Positions 60,549 to 64,000 of a stretch of 64,000 nucleotides of DNA are shown one piece after another. This DNA comes from Treponema sp. GTDB taxonomy: Bacteria; Spirochaetota; Spirochaetia; Treponematales; Treponemataceae. The notes under the pieces were generated by a model that searched no databases, was not told the DNA's origin, and saw only the letters and a program-made list of their open reading frames with translations. The stretch lies in the NCBI GenBank assembly GCA_016292805.1, contig JAEDFM010000001.1, positions 1 to 64,000 of the forward strand. The letters are read 5' to 3'. Numbering within the stretch: the first letter of the stretch is position 1; each line of letters begins with the position of its first letter. The translations under genes and the position numbers were made by a program.

Positions 60549-62030
60549 TTATTTAAGTTCCCAAGATTCTAATTCTGACTGAGTGTTCAGCTGAATGTAA
60601 ATATCTGCTGTGGCGTCAGCCTGGGCTGGAAGATTAATTTTACAAGCAAAGGTTCCTTTACCTTTTGTTTTTATTTCGCCTAAAAGATTTACTGCTGCAG
60701 GGCTTGTTTTGTAGATTTTTACTATACCTTTTTTGTTTCCTTCTGCAGTTGTAACAACAAATTCTTTTGCTCCTTTTGAAATATCTGCATTTTTAATGCA
60801 AACATAACCTGTATCTGTTACAGCTTTTAATGTCTGTTTTGAAGTTACGCCAGCATTTGCTGTTGCTGCAAAGGTTGCTGCCGGAATAGTCTGATAAGGA
60901 TTGAATTTTTCTACAGGGCGAACACCAGATTTTGTTGCCGGCTGCATAGGTAATGAACCATCTTCGTTTACTTTAAAATCTGTAATACAAATGTTTCGGT
61001 AACCGCCTTTTTCATTTCCCATAGCTTTTTCTACAAACTGTGCATGGAATGCAATGTAGTGTTTTCCTTTGAACTGGAAAATCCAGTGGTGGTTGTTACC
61101 CCATGCTCCAAAAAGTGTTCCTGGGTTCTGAAGAGTGTAGCCCTGGTAAGTAAATGGTCCAAGTGGTGAGTCAGATGTCATGTAAGCAATTACTGCAACT
61201 GGAGGTACATCCGGGCCTTTTGCATCACCTCGTTCTGCCCAGTTTGAACAGTAAGTGTAGTAGTATTTATTTCCAATCTTGTTGATTCCTGAATCTTCAA
61301 AAAGCCAGGGAGCATCAATTTCTTCTGGAGTTCCAGCAAGACTAATCATGTCATCACCAAGCTTTACACAGCGGCCAGATTTAGGATGAGCTGGATCCTT
61401 ATCTACACCGCCACCAAAATAAAGATAGCCTGTACCATCATCATCAACAAAAACAGCAGGATCAAAAAGCCAGTAAACCTTTGCGCAGTTAGGTGTACTT
61501 CTTGCTACCAGCTGTTTACCAATAGGATCTGTAAAAGGACCTGTAGGGGAGTCTGCCGTAAGAACTCCAATACCACTACCGTTGTCTGCAAAGTAAAGAA
61601 AGAACTTATCTTTACCGTTTATTTTTTTTGTACAGATTGCAGGTGCCCAGGAATTGTTTGCCCATTTTGCGGCACCTTTTGGATTCTGTTTTCCTGCTAC
61701 TGCAATTTCTCCACAGTCTGTCCAGTTTACTAAATCCTTTGAACTGAAAATGTTAAGATTAGTGATTTTATTATATGCGTTATCTTCCTTGCATTTTGTA
61801 ATTTCTGCCTGCTGAGCATCGTTTGTTGCATAAATATAAACGGTGTCGTTGTAAACAAGTACGGCAGGATCCGCACTGAATTTGTGAATAATAGCAGGAT
61901 TGTTTTCTGCAGGATTTTTGATGGCTTTTGTGGCCATTAATTTTTGTAATTCGGTCATTTCCACTCCTCCAAGAGTTGAAAAAAATAGTGTTGAGATGAT
62001 AAGTAAAGATATGGCTTTATTTATTTTCAT
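60549..62030 (-). CDS. GH43 arabinofuranosidase/xylosidase with C-terminal CBM-like domain
   Basis: GH43-type propeller enzyme of 493 residues. The catalytic Asp lies in SADPAVLVYNDTVYIY, the pKa-modulating Asp in YWLFDPAVFVDDDG, and the Glu region in the APWLFEDSGINKIG segment. A CBM6-like beta-sandwich occupies about 365-493. The first 24 residues form a signal peptide (MKINKAISLLIISTLFFSTL). ATG at codon 25 (61958) has a GGAGG site eight bases upstream, so two start sites, one exported and one cytoplasmic product, are possible. Co-transcribed with GH3. Confidence 0.9.
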   Translation of the reverse strand: MKINKAISLLIISTLFFSTLGGVEMTELQKLMATKAIKNPAENNPAIIHKFSADPAVLVYNDTVYIYATNDAQQAEITKCKEDNAYNKITNLNIFSSKDLVNWTDCGEIAVAGKQNPKGAAKWANNSWAPAICTKKINGKDKFFLYFADNGSGIGVLTADSPTGPFTDPIGKQLVARSTPNCAKVYWLFDPAVFVDDDGTGYLYFGGGVDKDPAHPKSGRCVKLGDDMISLAGTPEEIDAPWLFEDSGINKIGNKYYYTYCSNWAERGDAKGPDVPPVAVIAYMTSDSPLGPFTYQGYTLQNPGTLFGAWGNNHHWIFQFKGKHYIAFHAQFVEKAMGNEKGGYRNICITDFKVNEDGSLPMQPATKSGVRPVEKFNPYQTIPAATFAATANAGVTSKQTLKAVTDTGYVCIKNADISKGAKEFVVTTAEGNKKGIVKIYKTSPAAVNLLGEIKTKGKGTFACKINLPAQADATADIYIQLNTQSELESWELK

Positions 62031-62059
62031 TTGTACTACTCTACATGATTATTTGAATT

Positions 62060-62075
62060 AGTAAAACGATTAACT
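62060..62075. promoter_or_regulatory. Possible LacI-family operator in the divergent xylan-gene promoter
   Basis: AGTAAAACGATTAACT is a CG-centred palindrome matching at 12 of 16 positions. A minus-strand TAGAAT (62087-62082) places the GH43 transcription start at about 62075, over this site. TATAAT for GH120 lies at 62140-62145 on the plus strand. Confidence 0.5.
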
Positions 62076-62197
62076 GAAATTATTCTATAATATTACAGAA
62101 ATTTACCTAGTTTTTTTCCATTAAATCGTTCAATAATATTATAATACAAACATCCAATCAAATACAAAGTATTTTGGTAGAAAAGGGGCAGAATAAG

Positions 62198-64000
62198 ATG
62201 ATTTATTACGTAAATTGTAATACTCCAAAAAGTGGAAATGGATCAAAAGAATATCCATTTAAAACTATTACTGCAGCTGCAAAGGTTGCAAAACCTGGTG
62301 ACGAAGTTGTTGTTGCAAAAGGCGTGTATCGCGAATATGTAGATCCACAGAATGCTGGTACAGCTGATAATAGAATTGTGTATCGTTCTGAAGAAAAACT
62401 TGGCGCCGTAATTACAGGGGCAGAAGAAGTTAAAAACTGGACTAAGTATGACGGTGATGTTTGGTGTGCCAGAGTTTCAAATGGTTTATTTGGTAATTAC
62501 AATCCTTACACAACACTTGTAAGTGGTGACTGGTTTATTGCAACTTACATTGCTCATACAGGAGATGTTTTCTTGAACGGAAAATCTATGTATGAAGCTA
62601 CAACTCTTGATGGTGTATTAAAACCTGAAGTTTATCCTAAATCTTGGGATCCAGATTTTTCAGTTTATACATGGTTTGCACAGCAGGACGAAAAAACAAA
62701 CGAAACTGTATTCTATGCTAATTTCCACGGTAAAGATCCTAACAAGGAAAATGTAGAAATCTCTGTTCGTGAAAACTGTTTCTATCCTTCAAAAGAAGGT
62801 GTTGGTTACATTACACTTTCTGGTTTTGTTGTAAAACAGGCTGCAACTCAGTGGGCACCACCAACAGCTTACCAGGAAGGTATGATTGGTCCACACTGGT
62901 CAAAAGGATGGATTATAGAAGACTGCGAAGTCTGTGATTCTAAATGTTCTGGTATTTCCCTTGGTAAATATAAACAGCCAAATAATGATAATAAATGGTT
63001 AAAGTGGAAATTCAAGGACGGTACACAGACTGAACGAGATAACATTTGTCAGGCACAGATTGAAGGCTGGACAAAAGAAAATATTGGTTCACATATTGTT
63101 CGCCGCTGTAACATTCACGACTGTGGTCAGACAGGTATTGTTGGACACTTAGGTGGTGTATTCTCAATTATTGAAGATAACCATATTCATCATATCAATA
63201 ACAAACAGAATCTTGCTGGTGCTGAAATTGGCGGTATTAAAATGCATGCCGCAATTGATGTAATAATCCGCCGCAATCATTTTCATCATTGTACAAGAGG
63301 TTTGTGGTTAGACTGGCAGGCTCAGGGAACTCGTGTTACTCAGAACTTATTCCACGATAATACTTTCCCTTCAGACTACAATGCAAATCTTTTAAATGCA
63401 GATGGTCTTGGAGAAGATATTTTCGTAGAGGTTTCTCATGGTCCAACTTTAATCGATAATAATATTCTTCTTTCTGACCATGCATGTAAGCTTCCAACTC
63501 AGGGCCTGGCATTTGTCCACAACTTTATTGCAGGTTCATTAACTGCTGTTGGTCTTGGTGTAAACAATGGTGCAAAAACAAAACTTTCACCTCGTTATAC
63601 TCCATACCATGTTCAGCACAGAACTGAAGTAATGGGCTTTATGACAATTCTTCACGGTGATGCTCGTTTCTATAACAACATCTTTGTTCAGAAACCAATG
63701 CGCCCTGGAATGATTGAAATTATGAATGCTAATAAGGGAAATGAATGGACAGATGCAAATCTTGTTGCCGGAACAATCCCTTACGACTCTTACCCAACTT
63801 ACGAAGAATGGGTTAAACAGTTTGATGGTTATTGTGGAATGGGTTCTGCTCCAAGTGACCGCTACTACAATCCATTACCTGTTTGGGCAGAAGGAAATGC
63901 ATACTTTAATGGTGCAAAACCTATGAAGAAGGAAGGGGACGCTTTTGTTGATGAAAAGAACAATGTGACTTTCAGTTTAAAAGAAAAGAATGGAAAGTAT
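62198..64000 (+). CDS. GH120 beta-xylosidase, cut by the window end
   Basis: At least 601 residues of a right-handed beta-helix enzyme. It begins MIYYVNCNTPKSGNGSKEYP with a DUF1565-like N-terminus and lacks a signal peptide. The sequence follows the GH120 beta-xylosidase XylC of Thermoanaerobacterium closely from memory (GPHWSKGWIIEDCEV, HIVRRCNIHDCGQTGIVGHL). The two catalytic acids correspond to D372 (GLWLDW) and E411 (FVEVSHGP). A loop between them is about 16 residues longer than I recall for XylC. GGGG lies about 11 bases before ATG. It acts on xylo-oligosaccharides and is divergent from GH43-GH3. Confidence 0.88.
   Translation, partial: MIYYVNCNTPKSGNGSKEYPFKTITAAAKVAKPGDEVVVAKGVYREYVDPQNAGTADNRIVYRSEEKLGAVITGAEEVKNWTKYDGDVWCARVSNGLFGNYNPYTTLVSGDWFIATYIAHTGDVFLNGKSMYEATTLDGVLKPEVYPKSWDPDFSVYTWFAQQDEKTNETVFYANFHGKDPNKENVEISVRENCFYPSKEGVGYITLSGFVVKQAATQWAPPTAYQEGMIGPHWSKGWIIEDCEVCDSKCSGISLGKYKQPNNDNKWLKWKFKDGTQTERDNICQAQIEGWTKENIGSHIVRRCNIHDCGQTGIVGHLGGVFSIIEDNHIHHINNKQNLAGAEIGGIKMHAAIDVIIRRNHFHHCTRGLWLDWQAQGTRVTQNLFHDNTFPSDYNANLLNADGLGEDIFVEVSHGPTLIDNNILLSDHACKLPTQGLAFVHNFIAGSLTAVGLGVNNGAKTKLSPRYTPYHVQHRTEVMGFMTILHGDARFYNNIFVQKPMRPGMIEIMNANKGNEWTDANLVAGTIPYDSYPTYEEWVKQFDGYCGMGSAPSDRYYNPLPVWAEGNAYFNGAKPMKKEGDAFVDEKNNVTFSLKEKNGKY

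Overview
The window is about 64 kb of a low-GC (roughly 38 %) bacterial chromosome that reads as a gut- or rumen-type Treponema. Pointers are a class I lysyl-tRNA synthetase, a large membrane-anchored coiled-coil protein of the spirochaetal type, an EF-G whose switch I region resembles the spirochaetal/mitochondrial type, a CarD-IspD-IspF block, many relaxed-lipobox lipoproteins, and plant-polysaccharide genes (GH3, GH43, GH120, GH32). Genus and habitat are inference; the families themselves are read from the proteins. No rRNA or tRNA gene was found.

Layout. 0-15.6 kb: housekeeping and envelope genes (TraB family, TPR lipoprotein, DEAD-box helicase, CarD, IspD/IspF, giant coiled-coil protein, HAD phosphatase, RqcH). 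15.6-18.1 kb: a gene-free stretch with three degenerate 36-bp palindromic units, a B12/radical-SAM protein riddled with short repeats, then a leader peptide plus attenuator ahead of ilvB. 18.1-38.1 kb: ilvB, a RarA fusion, two exported proteins, folD-folE2-miaB, SulP, polA-coaE, a candidate structured RNA, a SPOR protein and fusA. 38.2-44.1 kb: a P-loop protein, a MarR regulator with a palindromic operator, and a BMP-type (nucleoside-like) ABC importer. 44.2-53.0 kb: lysS, a decayed GNAT gene and a LacI-controlled sucrose/fructan operon (binding protein, two permeases, GH32, fructokinase). 53.2-58.3 kb: accessory region with an ECF sigma fused to a large C-terminal domain, a DUF4143 ATPase, PIN and kinase remnants, an orphan Phd-type antitoxin and an intact DinJ/YoeB-type pair. 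58.4-64 kb: divergent xylo-oligosaccharide genes GH3-GH43 and GH120, the last cut by the window edge.

Most notable signals: (1) a complete Val/Leu leader-peptide attenuator, with 1:2, 2:3 and 3:4 pairings, in front of ilvB; (2) more than a dozen genes whose -10 box ends only 6-11 nt before ATG and that lack a Shine-Dalgarno site, suggesting routine leaderless transcripts; (3) a GC-rich palindromic element found once between genes and three times in frame inside proteins (RqcH, radical SAM, FolE2); (4) heptamer arrays (AGTCATC) that enter polA and miaB coding sequence; (5) a scattered GGGGACAGACC motif; (6) a ladder of hairpins and a possible frame break between the sugar-binding protein and permease genes; (7) a MarR-type palindrome sitting exactly in the spacer of a TTGACT/TATATT promoter.
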